Source of the DNA: Bacillota bacterium
GTDB taxonomy: Bacteria > Bacillota > Clostridia > Christensenellales > Aristaeellaceae
Reading direction: 5' to 3'
NCBI GenBank assembly: GCA_023444095.1
Contig: JAEZRP010000040.1
Location: 62,001-126,000 of the forward strand
Length of the DNA: 64,000 nt
Shown here: in pieces, positions 1-9,447 of the stretch
Position numbering within the stretch: the first letter of the stretch is position 1
Layout of the letters: each line of letters opens with the position of its first letter
Made by a program: the position numbers and the translations under genes
Notes under the pieces: generated by a model
The model's database searches: none
The model's input: only the letters and a program-made list of their open reading frames with translations
Told to the model about the DNA's origin: nothing

Positions 1-2
1 CA

Positions 3-191
3 GAGATGCGGCAGTCCTTGCACAGCGCACTGCAGTATCTCAGTGAACGCGAACGGAAGATCATAGAGCTTAAGTTCTGGTATGAGTTTTCCAATCGAAG
101 CATCGCGAAATTTCTCGGAATCAGCGACAGCAACGTGGGAGTAATCCTGTACCGGGCGATTCAGCGGCTGCGTCGTATCCTAGACGGCTGA
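3..191 (+). CDS. RNA polymerase sigma factor, C-terminal fragment (region 4)
   Basis: The reading frame is open from the left edge, so only the C-terminal part of the protein is present. The visible residues form sigma region 4: LSERERKIIELKFW is the first helix and SNRSIAKFLGISDSNVGVI is the helix-turn-helix that contacts the -35 element, followed by a basic tail (RAIQRLRRIL). Sigma-70 family proteins of the ECF or SigI/SigB size end this way. It sits 256 bp upstream of a RiPP precursor in the same orientation, so it could control that locus, but this is only inferred from position. The upstream part is needed to tell which sigma class it is. Confidence 0.85.
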   Translation, partial: EMRQSLHSALQYLSERERKIIELKFWYEFSNRSIAKFLGISDSNVGVILYRAIQRLRRILDG

Positions 192-447
192 AAGATTAGC
201 CGGAACGGCGGAATCAAGCTGTTCCCGTTTATGAGTATGTGTATCGCCGCTTGGTCAGCCGCACGAATGCAAATAGGAAGGCTTTTCCGCATACATTTTC
301 TCACATGCCGGGGCAGATTTGGCCATTCATACGATAACATGAATCATGACCAGCGCCACAGAAAATGAAGGCAGGCATGTAATGGGGCGCCGATATAGAC
401 GTACTTACGAATGGATAAAACCAATGTACAAAAGGAGGACGGGACAT

Positions 448-711
448 ATGAGCTTGGTATCGGCAAATGCATTTCTGGAACGGGTCAAAACCGACGAGGA
501 TTTTAGGAACAAGCTTGCAGGCCTTCAGGACGGTCAGGCACGCATGGGTTTTGCTCAGGAGGCGGGGTTCACCTTTACGGTAGAGGAACTTACCGAAGCA
601 AAAGCCGAGCAGGGTCTTTCGGATGATGAGTTGGACGCGGTTGCCGGCGGCTGCGGCGGCGGAAAACTCTGCCTCACGGGAGTAGGCGACGCGAACATCA
701 GCCTCTGGTAA
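448..711 (+). CDS. Nif11-type leader RiPP precursor peptide (87 aa)
   Basis: The start ATG at 448 has AAGGAGG at 432-438; an ATG at 346 in frame has no such site and would add unrelated residues. Residues 1-68 match the Nif11 leader pattern: a helical start (AFLERVKTDEDFRNKL), AQEAGFTFTVEEL, then LSDDELDAVAGG ending in the double glycine cut by C39 peptidases. The core after GG is CGGGKLCLTGVGDANISLW (19 residues), Gly-rich with two Cys and an aromatic C-terminus. It lacks the XYG motif of spliceotides. The maturase at 776-2143 and the NHLM exporters at 4453-9323 complete the pathway. Leader class is well supported; the modification on the core is not known. Confidence 0.88.
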   Translation: MSLVSANAFLERVKTDEDFRNKLAGLQDGQARMGFAQEAGFTFTVEELTEAKAEQGLSDDELDAVAGGCGGGKLCLTGVGDANISLW

Positions 712-731
712 CATTACGGCAACCCGGATCG

Positions 732-770
732 ACCGCCTTGCACGCCGAGCGGCAGAGCAAGGCGGTTTTT
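732..770 (+). terminator. Rho-independent terminator after the precursor gene
   Basis: The perfect 10-bp stem ACCGCCTTGC (732-741) pairs with GCAAGGCGGT (757-766) across a 15-nt loop, followed by a run of T (766-770). It ends the short precursor transcript just before the convergent radical SAM gene, so the precursor can be expressed separately from the export genes. Confidence 0.85.
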
Positions 771-775
771 CGATA

Positions 776-2143
776 TCAAAAGTCCAGCGGGCAAGGTTTC
801 CGCGGAAAAATTCCGTTTTCAATCAGAAAGGCTTTCTCCTCTTCGTCCAGCATTCCGATCAGTCCCACCGCCAATTCCAGCTCACGCCGCTTCAAGGCAC
901 ATATCTCCGGAGACGGCTCCCACACAGATCCGGTGGCGCCCACGTTGTCGTGCTTGCACCACCCGGCACAGTAGTAACGAGCGAAGCAATTGGCACACAA
1001 TGGTGACCGCGCAAGGGGGGATTGATCATATCCTTTGCGGTCGAGCGTCCCTGTAAACACAGTTCCGAGCTTAAATTCCTCCATTCCCACGAAGCGATGA
1101 CATAAAAAGAGATCGCCCGCACAGGAAACGGCAACGTAATTGACGCCTGCGCCGCAGGCATGGCGCTGTTTTTTATTGTGAAGAAGCGCCAGTAAGGGGA
1201 TCGCAAGCTGGGCACGCGATCTGAGCGCCTTGAGCTCTTTCGTCGCTCGAGCCGAAATGAGCGCCGCCCACTCTTCTGCCTCGCGCTCCAGCGCCAAGAC
1301 GAGTCCATCCAATTTCCGTGCGCTCTTCTTCTCCTCGAAAAGGGAATCGGACGCAGGCAACAAAGTGATATCCAGAAAACCCAGATCGATAAGGGCGCTT
1401 TTGATCCGCTCCGTTTGGCTGTGATCCACGACGACAGCATGAACCCGCGCATCCGGTTTTTTCTCAACAAGGGACTTTGCCCGAGGGTAGACGATGTCAA
1501 ATGAGCCGCGGTTACCCGGAAAGGGGCGCTGCGCGTCGTGAATTTCCCTGGGCCCGTCCATGCTGACGATCACGTCCACATCATAGTCCACCACGAAGGA
1601 GATCGCTTCTTCATCCAGCAGCGTGGCGTTTGTCGTCGTGAGGAAGGTGACTCGTTTGCCGACGGCGGCAGCTTTCTCGCGCGCGTAGGCGGCTGTTTTC
1701 TTCATCAGTGGAAAATTGAGGAATGGTTCTCCGCCGAAGAACGAAACATAGAGGTTTTTCACATTGCCCGACTGTCCGATGAGCCAGTCGATCGCCTGAA
1801 GCGCTGTGGCTTCCTCCATGCGGGCCTCCGTTTTGTTCTCGTAGCAGTAAACGCAGCGCAGATTGCACGCCTGCGTGACGAAAAGGGCAATGCTGTTTAT
1901 CGGCTCTCTCGTATCATTCCCAGCGAATTTCGTTTTTTGGGGGCGAAGCAATCCAAATTCCGCCAGAGCAACCTGCGTCTCTTGCGGCACAAAATCCGTA
2001 GATACGCCATTCAGTATACTCAGCGCCTGCGCGGTAGCTTCGTCAATGGCCGCCGCCTTCATATTCTCGATATCCAGCAAATAGCGCTTCCCTTCGCGCA
2101 CAAACAGCTGAAAGGGCCTGATTTCATTTCCGTTTCTTTCCAT
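776..2143 (-). CDS. Radical SAM/SPASM peptide maturase
   Basis: This 455-residue protein has an N-terminal region of about 80 residues (a likely leader-binding segment, by analogy with SPASM maturases), then a radical SAM core with CNLRCVYC (C93, C97, C100) that binds the catalytic 4Fe-4S cluster. GGEP follows as the SAM-binding strand. The C-terminal part (about residues 325-435) is a SPASM domain rich in Cys (CGAG, SCAGDLFLC, CANCFARYYCAGWC, EIC) for auxiliary clusters. Such enzymes make thioether or C-C crosslinks, or epimerise residues, in RiPP cores. The gene is convergent with the Nif11 precursor, which is its probable substrate. AGAGG precedes the ATG. The exact chemistry cannot be read from sequence. 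Confidence 0.88.
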   Translation of the reverse strand: MERNGNEIRPFQLFVREGKRYLLDIENMKAAAIDEATAQALSILNGVSTDFVPQETQVALAEFGLLRPQKTKFAGNDTREPINSIALFVTQACNLRCVYCYENKTEARMEEATALQAIDWLIGQSGNVKNLYVSFFGGEPFLNFPLMKKTAAYAREKAAAVGKRVTFLTTTNATLLDEEAISFVVDYDVDVIVSMDGPREIHDAQRPFPGNRGSFDIVYPRAKSLVEKKPDARVHAVVVDHSQTERIKSALIDLGFLDITLLPASDSLFEEKKSARKLDGLVLALEREAEEWAALISARATKELKALRSRAQLAIPLLALLHNKKQRHACGAGVNYVAVSCAGDLFLCHRFVGMEEFKLGTVFTGTLDRKGYDQSPLARSPLCANCFARYYCAGWCKHDNVGATGSVWEPSPEICALKRRELELAVGLIGMLDEEEKAFLIENGIFPRKPCPLDF

Positions 2144-2299
2144 CGGTCTTGTACCTCTACGCCCTGATTTCCTGATCCCCGGGCCAACGACTTCTCTTCA
2201 GTAATACGCTTCATGCCTGGGGACATTACACGGCGCCATAAGAGCGTATATGCGTAATAGTAATTGCCTTCCGACGTATTAACATGATATCGCGCATTT

Positions 2300-3454
2300 A
2301 TGCGTATGGGAAAGGTGTCGAAATTCGTGAAGCGAAGGCGCAGGGCGCTGGCAGTGCTCATCTATTGCGTGATTCTGTCGTTATTTCTGGCTGCCTGTTC
2401 TCGGAGCGAGTCGCCCGATGAAATCGTCATTGGAGCCGCATGGCCATTTGCGGCCGATGACACTGGCCAGTTTGAGAAGGGCATCGATCTTGCCCTCTCG
2501 GAGATCAACGACGCCGGCGGAATCCGTGGCCGAGAAATTACACTTCTAAAGGCGGACGATGGATCGGAGATCGTGGGTGGACTGGCGGTTGCCAAGCAGC
2601 TTTCCGAAAACAGCGCTGTTCTTGCCGTAATCGGACATCGCAGCTCGTTTGTTTCCATTCCTGCCTCAGCCGTTTACGAGCAGGCAGGCGTTGTCATGCT
2701 CTCGCCCGCATCCACGGCGTCAAAGCTCACCCAAAACGGCTACGCGTTCACATTCCGCAATCTCCCCAGTGACGCTGCAATTGCGAGAAGCCTTGTGGAG
2801 CATGCTTCCGAGAGCGGACTTCGCAAAATGGTCATTTTCTACTCAGACGATACATACGGCATTGGGTTGGCAGAATCCCTGGAGGATCAGGCCAAACAAA
2901 AGGAGATTGCAATCGTCGACCGATTCAGCTTCTACTCTGGGGAATCGGAACTCGAGCGCCTGCTTGACAGGTGGCAAGCGTTCGACTTCGACGGCGTCTT
3001 TATCGCCTCTTCCATGGCCGAAGGCATTTCGTTCATCATCGATGCCCGGAGAATCGGAATTGATTGCCCGTTTCTGTCAGGAAATGCGCTGGATTCGTCC
3101 GCGCTGGCGCATGAGGGTGGGAAGTTCGCCGAAGGAACGATCGTCTGTTCCGTGTTTGACCCGGCAAGCTCTCAAACAAAAGTGCGGGAGTTCGTCGAAG
3201 CCTTCCAGAAGGCATATGGGGAGGCGCCGGACGCCAAGGCAGCGTTGGCGTATGATGCCGTTTGGATGCTGGCAGATGCCGCGATGAGAGCCGAAGATCC
3301 GAGTCGGGCGTCCATCGCAGAGGAACTGCGCGGGCTGGGAGAATGGACGGGCGTTTGCGGCACCCACGCGTTCAGCGATACGGGAGACGATTTGGGTGAT
3401 CTGGTCGTCATCAAAGAGTTACGGGGCGGGGATTTTGTCGTCCCGAACAAATAG
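2300..3454 (+). CDS. Type-1 periplasmic-binding (Leu/Ile/Val-type) lipoprotein
   Basis: The protein begins with a basic stretch and a hydrophobic segment ending in the lipobox LAAC, so it is an exported lipoprotein. The mature part has the Peripla_BP_6 pattern: IVIGAAWPF, GIDLALSEINDAGGIRGREI, VIGHRSS, a VVMLSPASTA segment and a second lobe with KMVIFYSDDTYGIGLAE. Members of this family bind amino acids or peptides and normally serve an ABC importer or a sensor. No importer permease is present; the next genes are RiPP exporters, so it may sense or bind a peptide or small ligand. The ATG at 2300 lacks a clear ribosome site; GTG at 2327 behind AAAGGTG is an alternative start giving a neat signal peptide. 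Confidence 0.82.
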   Translation: MRMGKVSKFVKRRRRALAVLIYCVILSLFLAACSRSESPDEIVIGAAWPFAADDTGQFEKGIDLALSEINDAGGIRGREITLLKADDGSEIVGGLAVAKQLSENSAVLAVIGHRSSFVSIPASAVYEQAGVVMLSPASTASKLTQNGYAFTFRNLPSDAAIARSLVEHASESGLRKMVIFYSDDTYGIGLAESLEDQAKQKEIAIVDRFSFYSGESELERLLDRWQAFDFDGVFIASSMAEGISFIIDARRIGIDCPFLSGNALDSSALAHEGGKFAEGTIVCSVFDPASSQTKVREFVEAFQKAYGEAPDAKAALAYDAVWMLADAAMRAEDPSRASIAEELRGLGEWTGVCGTHAFSDTGDDLGDLVVIKELRGGDFVVPNK

Positions 3455-3479
3455 CCAATTTGCAAGGGAGTCCTCGGAA

Positions 3480-4451
3480 ATGAAACAGAACGTCTTTCGC
3501 GACGTCGCCTTGCAGCGGCTGTCGTCTCCAGACCAGCTCGATCAGCTCATCCGGGTAACGTCTCCGCGCGCCTGGCTTGCGCTGCTCGCCGCAGCCGCCC
3601 TTCTCGCAGGCGCCATCACCTGGAGTTTTATGGGCAGTCTCTCAACAAAGGCGCAGGGGTACGGTATTTTGCTGAATAACGGCGGCGTCTATCAGCTGGT
3701 TGCGCACAGTGAGGGACAGGTGACCGATATGCGCTTTGAGCCCGGGGACATTGTTCGGAAGGGGGACGTCGTCGCGCGGATCGATCAGCCTGCGTTGGTC
3801 GAGGAGATTAACGATCTTCTAGGCGCGCTCGACGGCATGGATCAAGCCGGGCAATCCTCCTCCGCCGAATACCGCGAAACGGAAGCCGCGCTTGAAAAGC
3901 TCCGCGCGAGGCTTTCCTATGCATCCCAAATCGTTTCGCCGGTGGATGGGCGGGTTCTTGAACAGGAAGCGCGCAAGGGAAGCTTCGTGTCGCCGGGAAC
4001 TTCCGTCCTGGTATTGGAGCAATACGGCGCGACGGTGCGTCTGGAAGCCATCCTCTACGTCTCTGCTGCGCTGGCGGGGAAAATCCATCCGGGCATGGAC
4101 GTGCAGATTGCGCCGACCATCGTCAGCAAAGAGGAGTACGGCTTCTTGTTGGGAAAGGTCATCTCGATTGCGGAGTACCCTGAGACGACGGAAAGCATGA
4201 TGCAGACGTTGGGGAACGAAAACCTTGTCACCCTGCTGACCGGGAATGACGCCTCGGTGCGGGTTCTGGTCGAGCTTCTTCCGAGCAACGACACCGTGAG
4301 CGGATACGAATGGTCCTCCCCGGAAGGACCTCCTTTGACCATTCCGAGCGGCGCTTTGGTGCAGGGAGAGATCATCATCAACCGAGAAAAACCGATCGCC
4401 AAAGTCATTCCATACCTTTCAGATCCGTCGTACCGAAACGGGGAGAAATAA
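3480..4451 (+). CDS. NHLM-type HlyD-family secretion adaptor protein
   Basis: The 323-residue protein has one transmembrane segment near residues 28-52 and then a biotinyl-lipoyl-like hairpin (GEVT-like GQVTDMRFEPGDIVRKGDVVARID), a short coiled coil and IVSPVDGRVLEQEARKGSFVSPG as the second half of the lipoyl fold. This is the periplasm-facing or cell-wall-facing membrane fusion protein of the NHLM bacteriocin exporter set. ATG at 3480 is preceded by AAGGGAG, which is why the longer frame from 3396 (overlapping the previous gene) was not used. It ends 1 nt before the exporter's GTG start, so the two are translated together. Confidence 0.85.
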   Translation: MKQNVFRDVALQRLSSPDQLDQLIRVTSPRAWLALLAAAALLAGAITWSFMGSLSTKAQGYGILLNNGGVYQLVAHSEGQVTDMRFEPGDIVRKGDVVARIDQPALVEEINDLLGALDGMDQAGQSSSAEYRETEAALEKLRARLSYASQIVSPVDGRVLEQEARKGSFVSPGTSVLVLEQYGATVRLEAILYVSAALAGKIHPGMDVQIAPTIVSKEEYGFLLGKVISIAEYPETTESMMQTLGNENLVTLLTGNDASVRVLVELLPSNDTVSGYEWSSPEGPPLTIPSGALVQGEIIINREKPIAKVIPYLSDPSYRNGEK

Positions 4452-4452
4452 C

Positions 4453-6624
4453 GTGAGAAAGGCACATCAGAAAAAGCAACCCGCAGTCGTCAAGGTCCCA
4501 ACTGTGCTCCAAATGGAAGCGGTTGAGTGTGGCGCGGCGAGCCTGACAATGATCCTGGGATTCTTCGGAAAATACGTTCCGCTCGAGCAAGTTCGGGCCG
4601 CCTGCGGCGTCTCCCGGGACGGCAGCAGAGCCAGCAATCTCCTCAAGGCGGCGAGACAATATGGGCTTGACGCAAAGGGGTTTCGCAAGGAGCCGGAGCA
4701 GCTCAAGGATATGCCTTTTCCGGTGATCGTCCATTGGGACTTCAGCCACTTCATGGTGCTTGAGGGGTTTCGAAGGGGAGGCGTCGTCTTGAACGACCCG
4801 GCGGCGGGCCGCAGGGTCGTGACGGAGGAGGATTTTGGCAAGTCCTTTACCGGTGTTGTTCTTACATTCCAGCCAACGCCGCAATTTCGCAAAGACGGCA
4901 GAAAACCCAGCCTGTTCTTATCCCTGTATCGCAGGTTGCATGGATTGAAGTCCGCCTTGCTGTTTGTCGTTCTCGTGGGTTTGGCGCTTGTCGTGCCGGG
5001 CCTCGTAATCCCTGTTTTTTCCAGGGTCTTTGTCGACGATATTCTGATCGGCGGTAAAGATGATTGGCTTGCCCCGCTTCTCTTGGGAATGTCAATGACC
5101 GCCGTTTTCAGAGGGGCGCTCATATGGTTGCAGCGTCGGTATCTGCTGAAAATGGAATCTAAAATTTCGACATCCGCTTCCTCGAAATTCTGGTGGCATG
5201 TCCTCCGGCTCCCTGTCGGCTTTTTTTCGCAACGCTCCGCAGGAGACATTACATCCCGCATGCAGAGCAATGACAGAGTGGCGCGGCTTCTATCCGGACG
5301 CCTGGCGGCGGCGTCAGTCAATCTTGTCATGATCCTCTTCTATTTCGCGCTGATGCTTCGATACAATGCGATTCTGGCTCTCACGGGTTTTGCGATCGCA
5401 CTCATGAATATCGGCTATTTGCGATTCGTTTCCGCCAGCCGGAAAGACCAGAACAAAAGTCTGCTCAAGGATCGGGGCCTGCTGATCGGCATCGGGATGA
5501 ACGGACTGCAAATCATCGAGACGATCAAAGCCACCGGCATGGAAACGGATTTTTTCTCCAAGTGGGCGGGGTATCAGGCGAAGGCGCTCAACGCGGAGCA
5601 GGCGATGGGCGTCTCCACCCAGTACCTGACGGTGCTCCCGGTTTTTCTGACCGGCATCAACAACGCCGCCGTGCTTGTTCTGGGGGCGAAAATGATCCTT
5701 GACGGACAGATGACGATTGGCATGCTCGTCGCTTTCCAGAGTCTGATGACCAGCTTCATGACGCCCGTCACGGAACTTGTGGGACTGGGCGCGGAGCTGC
5801 AGGAAGTGGAGGGCGAAATGAATCGACTCGACGATGTGCTCAACTGTCCCCGCGAGGCGGATTATGAGAAAGAGAATCGGGAACCCCCATCGACGGGAGA
5901 AAAGCTGGACGGTTTTGTCGAGTTGCGCGAAGTGGCATTCGGTTACAGCACAATTGATCCTCCTTTAATTGAACATTTCAATTTGAAGCTCCGTCCCGGC
6001 GCGCGCGTGGCGCTGGTGGGAGGTTCCGGCAGCGGGAAATCCACCGTAGCAAAGCTCCTGGCGGGAATTTACACTCCATGGTCCGGCGAGATCCTTTTTG
6101 ACGGGCTTCCCCGTGCGGCGTGGCCGCGCGCGGTTGTCACGAGCTCACTTGCAATGGTCGAACAGGAAGTTGCACTATTTCAAGGCAGCCTGCGCGACAA
6201 CATCTCGCTCTGGGACAACACGCTGACGGAAGCTGAAATGATTCAGTCGGCAAAGGATGCGTGCATTCACGAGGACATCGTTTCGCGCGCGAGGGGGTAC
6301 GATCTGGAGATCGAGGAAGGCGGAAAGAACTTCAGCGGAGGCCAAAGGCAGAGAATGGAGATCGCTCGGGCGCTTGCAAAGAGCCCCTCCATCCTGATTC
6401 TGGACGAGGCCACGAGCGCACTGGATCCCCTTACGGAAAAAAAGGTGGACGAAAACATCCGACGCAGAGGTTGCACATGCGTGATCGTCGCCCACCGCCT
6501 CAGCACGATTCGGGACTGCGACGAGATTATCGTTTTGGAGAAGGGGAAAATCGTCGAACGAGGCTCCCATGAGGAGTTGTTTGCGCGGGGCGGCGTTTAT
6601 GCCGGACTGATCAAGACGGAGTAA
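4453..6624 (+). CDS. NHLM peptidase-containing ABC exporter (C39 domain)
   Basis: The 723-residue protein combines three parts. Residues 15-140 are a C39 cysteine peptidase with the triad C26 (VECGAASL), H99 (SHFMVLEGF) and D115 (LNDPA), which cuts leaders after GG. Residues 160-450 are the six-helix ABC exporter domain. Residues 480-720 are the ATPase with Walker A GGSGSGKST, the Q-loop, FSGGQRQR signature and ILILDEATSALD Walker B, then the H-loop AHRLST. It should remove the Nif11 leader of the precursor at 448-711 and export the core. The start is GTG directly after the HlyD stop. The length and order match the NHLM ABC1 group. Confidence 0.93.
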   Translation: MRKAHQKKQPAVVKVPTVLQMEAVECGAASLTMILGFFGKYVPLEQVRAACGVSRDGSRASNLLKAARQYGLDAKGFRKEPEQLKDMPFPVIVHWDFSHFMVLEGFRRGGVVLNDPAAGRRVVTEEDFGKSFTGVVLTFQPTPQFRKDGRKPSLFLSLYRRLHGLKSALLFVVLVGLALVVPGLVIPVFSRVFVDDILIGGKDDWLAPLLLGMSMTAVFRGALIWLQRRYLLKMESKISTSASSKFWWHVLRLPVGFFSQRSAGDITSRMQSNDRVARLLSGRLAAASVNLVMILFYFALMLRYNAILALTGFAIALMNIGYLRFVSASRKDQNKSLLKDRGLLIGIGMNGLQIIETIKATGMETDFFSKWAGYQAKALNAEQAMGVSTQYLTVLPVFLTGINNAAVLVLGAKMILDGQMTIGMLVAFQSLMTSFMTPVTELVGLGAELQEVEGEMNRLDDVLNCPREADYEKENREPPSTGEKLDGFVELREVAFGYSTIDPPLIEHFNLKLRPGARVALVGGSGSGKSTVAKLLAGIYTPWSGEILFDGLPRAAWPRAVVTSSLAMVEQEVALFQGSLRDNISLWDNTLTEAEMIQSAKDACIHEDIVSRARGYDLEIEEGGKNFSGGQRQRMEIARALAKSPSILILDEATSALDPLTEKKVDENIRRRGCTCVIVAHRLSTIRDCDEIIVLEKGKIVERGSHEELFARGGVYAGLIKTE

Positions 6625-6668
6625 CGCCCTTCATTGGCTTGTGAAAATGTATGTTGCGGGGTGACTGC

Positions 6669-9323
6669 ATGAACCTGCAGGAGTTTTTTGACGAAAAAGG
6701 TTACCGCATCGCGATCGACGGCAGCAAACCGAAGCTGCTCGACGAACCTGATACCGTCTGGATGATCTCAGGGGACAATGCCTCCGTTTTCCTGTCGGAT
6801 GTGGCGCCGGATGGCGCGCTGGGGAATCGTTCCTTTCTATTTCAGGCGGCCTCCGGCGAACTGCTCTTTGGGCTTCCGGAGAAGGAAACAACGAAGGGAA
6901 AATGCCTGTTTGCGGTTGGTTCGACAGATGCGTATCTGGTCGGCCTTGCGACGCGTCATCTCAACGAGTTGGCCGCTGACGAGATGGACGATGTGCTCCG
7001 GCGCGTGCGTCATTGGCTTCATTGCCTGGAAACGTCAGGAACGGAAGGAGGATTTTCACCGACAGCGTTTTTGTCCGACGCGCATTATCGCAACAACTGC
7101 CATTTGACGCTCTTTTCCTCGATTGTAGCGCACAGGCAGGAAAACAGACAGGCGGAGGCGAGGCGACGAAAGGCAAGGGTGGACAGCGGCAACCGGATGA
7201 CGGACGCGGCACTATACAAACTGGCTGCGTTGCACGCGAAAGAAAGCGACGCGCCCCTTCGCGATTCTGGCGATCCATTAATTGCAGCCTGCCGATTGAT
7301 CGGACAACATATGGATATCGCAATCAAAGAGCCGAACTCGGAGGATGGCGGCGGGCTGAGGCTTGAGACGATTGCGCACGCTTCCCGCATCCGGTACCGT
7401 GAAGTCGCGCTGGGCGCAGATTGGTTTGCGCAAGACGGCGGCCCAATCCTTGGTTTCATGGAGGAGGACGAAAGGCCGGTCGCACTGATTCCGGATTCCC
7501 CATCCTCCTACATTTTGAACGACCCCACGAAGGCCATCCGAAGGAAGGTGAATCGCGAAACCGCCGCGCAAATTCGCGCAAGGGGCGTCGTCTTCTTCCG
7601 CCCGTTTGAGGAAAGGACGATCCGCCTGCGCGATATTCTGACATTCGGCCTCAAAAGCAGTTGGAAGCGTGACCTTGCGACCGTTTTGCTCATCGGGGTA
7701 CTCGGTGGGTTATTGGCTACCGCAATCCCCATGGCGACCTCTGTTGTGTTTGACAGCATTATACCGGCGGGTGAGAAGAGCGCGCTCCTTCCAATTGCCG
7801 TCATTTTGGGGGTCAGCGCTCTGGCAGCCATGCTTTTTGAACTGACCCGATCCTTTGCCACGTTGAGGCTCGAAGCGAAAATGGACGGGGCGGTGCAGGC
7901 GGCGGTTTGGGATCGCTTGCTCAGCTTGCCGGTCGCGTTCTTCAAGAGGTATTCCGCGGGCGAACTTGCCATGCGCGCGATCGGCATCAGCGGGATCCGC
8001 AGAATCCTGAGCGGAACGACGCTCAACACCATACTATCGGGCGTTTTTTCTGTCTTTACGCTTGCCCTGCTCTTCTATTACGACGTTCGGTTGGCGACGA
8101 TCGCGGTGCTGATAGCGATCCTTGCCGGGCTCGTCCTTGCCTGTCTTGGGTATCGCAAGGTTGCTTATGAGCGCAAAGTGCTGGATGTGACCAACCATAT
8201 ATCGGGGCTCATGCTCCAACTGCTTGGCGGCGTGACGAAATTTCGGGTGGCGGGCGCAGAAAACAGAGCCTTTGCCCGCTGGGCAAAGGTATTCGCTACG
8301 CAGAGGGAATTGACATTTCGCCGGGAAAATGTAGCAAACGCACTGACTGTTTTGAACGGCGTGCTTCCGGTTGCCGCAGGCATCGCGATTTTCTCCGCCA
8401 TGACTTATCCGAATTCATCCATGTCAACGGGGCAGTTCATCGGCTTTTACGCGGCGTTCACGTCCTTCCTGTTGTCCATGGTTTCGCTGTCCGATGCCCT
8501 GATCGGAGCAAATCTGGTGATCCCCCTGTACCAGAGGGCGAAACCAATCTTCGAGGCGCTGCCCGAGGACGACGAGACCAAGGCAAATCCGCGGACGCTG
8601 ACCGGAGCGATTGAAGTCAGTCATGTTTCCTTTCGCTATCAGGAGAACGCCCCATTCGTATTGCGCGATGTCTCCTTTCAGATTAACGCTGGAGATTATG
8701 TCGCAATCGTGGGGCCTTCCGGCTGCGGAAAATCGACTCTTCTTCGGATTCTCCTGGGCTTCGAACAGCCCGAAACCGGCAGCGTCTATTATGACGGGCA
8801 GGACCTTTCCAAGGTTGACATCCGGGCTGTGCGCAGGCAGATGGGCGTGGTGTTGCAAAACAGCCAACTGGTGACCGGGAACCTGTTCAGCAATATCGTC
8901 GGAGCAAACCCTCGCCTTACGATCGACGACGCATGGCAGGCAGCCGCGATGGCGGGCATCGACGAGGACATCCGCGAGATGCCGATGGGAATGCATACCG
9001 TGATCAGCGAAGGCTCCGGCACCATCTCCGGCGGACAGAAGCAGCGCCTGATGATCGCCCGCGCCGTCGTCAACAAGCCGAAAATCCTCTTCTTTGATGA
9101 AGCCACGAGTGCTCTTGACAATCGCACGCAGACGATCGTCAGCGATAGTTTGGACGCGCTGAAGAGCACGCGCCTTGTCATCGCTCACCGCCTAAGCACG
9201 ATCATCAACTGCGACAGGATTCTGGTTATGGATCAAGGAAAAATCGTAGAAAGCGGCACATATGAGGAATTAATGGAAAAAGAAGGGATCTTTTCTGACT
9301 TGGTCAAAAGGCAACTGACATAA
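6669..9323 (+). CDS. NHLM ABC exporter, second ATP-binding permease
   Basis: This 884-residue protein has a long N-terminal region of about 330 residues without the C39 triad, then a six-helix exporter domain (LLIGVLGGLLATAIP onward) and an ATPase with GPSGCGKST, TISGGQKQR and ILFFDEATSALDN. The layout matches the NHLM ABC2 group that is always found with the peptidase-containing partner, so the two probably form a heteromeric exporter or act in sequence. ATG at 6669 has GGGGTG at 6657-6662; an in-frame ATG at 6651 is the alternative. It is the last gene of the RiPP export operon, followed by the terminator at 9448-9478. Confidence 0.9.
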   Translation: MNLQEFFDEKGYRIAIDGSKPKLLDEPDTVWMISGDNASVFLSDVAPDGALGNRSFLFQAASGELLFGLPEKETTKGKCLFAVGSTDAYLVGLATRHLNELAADEMDDVLRRVRHWLHCLETSGTEGGFSPTAFLSDAHYRNNCHLTLFSSIVAHRQENRQAEARRRKARVDSGNRMTDAALYKLAALHAKESDAPLRDSGDPLIAACRLIGQHMDIAIKEPNSEDGGGLRLETIAHASRIRYREVALGADWFAQDGGPILGFMEEDERPVALIPDSPSSYILNDPTKAIRRKVNRETAAQIRARGVVFFRPFEERTIRLRDILTFGLKSSWKRDLATVLLIGVLGGLLATAIPMATSVVFDSIIPAGEKSALLPIAVILGVSALAAMLFELTRSFATLRLEAKMDGAVQAAVWDRLLSLPVAFFKRYSAGELAMRAIGISGIRRILSGTTLNTILSGVFSVFTLALLFYYDVRLATIAVLIAILAGLVLACLGYRKVAYERKVLDVTNHISGLMLQLLGGVTKFRVAGAENRAFARWAKVFATQRELTFRRENVANALTVLNGVLPVAAGIAIFSAMTYPNSSMSTGQFIGFYAAFTSFLLSMVSLSDALIGANLVIPLYQRAKPIFEALPEDDETKANPRTLTGAIEVSHVSFRYQENAPFVLRDVSFQINAGDYVAIVGPSGCGKSTLLRILLGFEQPETGSVYYDGQDLSKVDIRAVRRQMGVVLQNSQLVTGNLFSNIVGANPRLTIDDAWQAAAMAGIDEDIREMPMGMHTVISEGSGTISGGQKQRLMIARAVVNKPKILFFDEATSALDNRTQTIVSDSLDALKSTRLVIAHRLSTIINCDRILVMDQGKIVESGTYEELMEKEGIFSDLVKRQLT

Positions 9324-9447
9324 GCGACGAAGCGCCGGATTCCAAAATCCACACAACCCCAAGGATTCATTATTCTGTTGAAAACGGTGTTTTGAACGGC
9401 GGACGCCAGACGGGCAAATTGCTATCAAATGCTCAAGCAGTAGAATG

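Noticed and set aside
346..447. Longer precursor start at 346
   Set aside because: No ribosome site and the extra residues do not match any Nif11 leader; the ATG at 448 has AAGGAGG.
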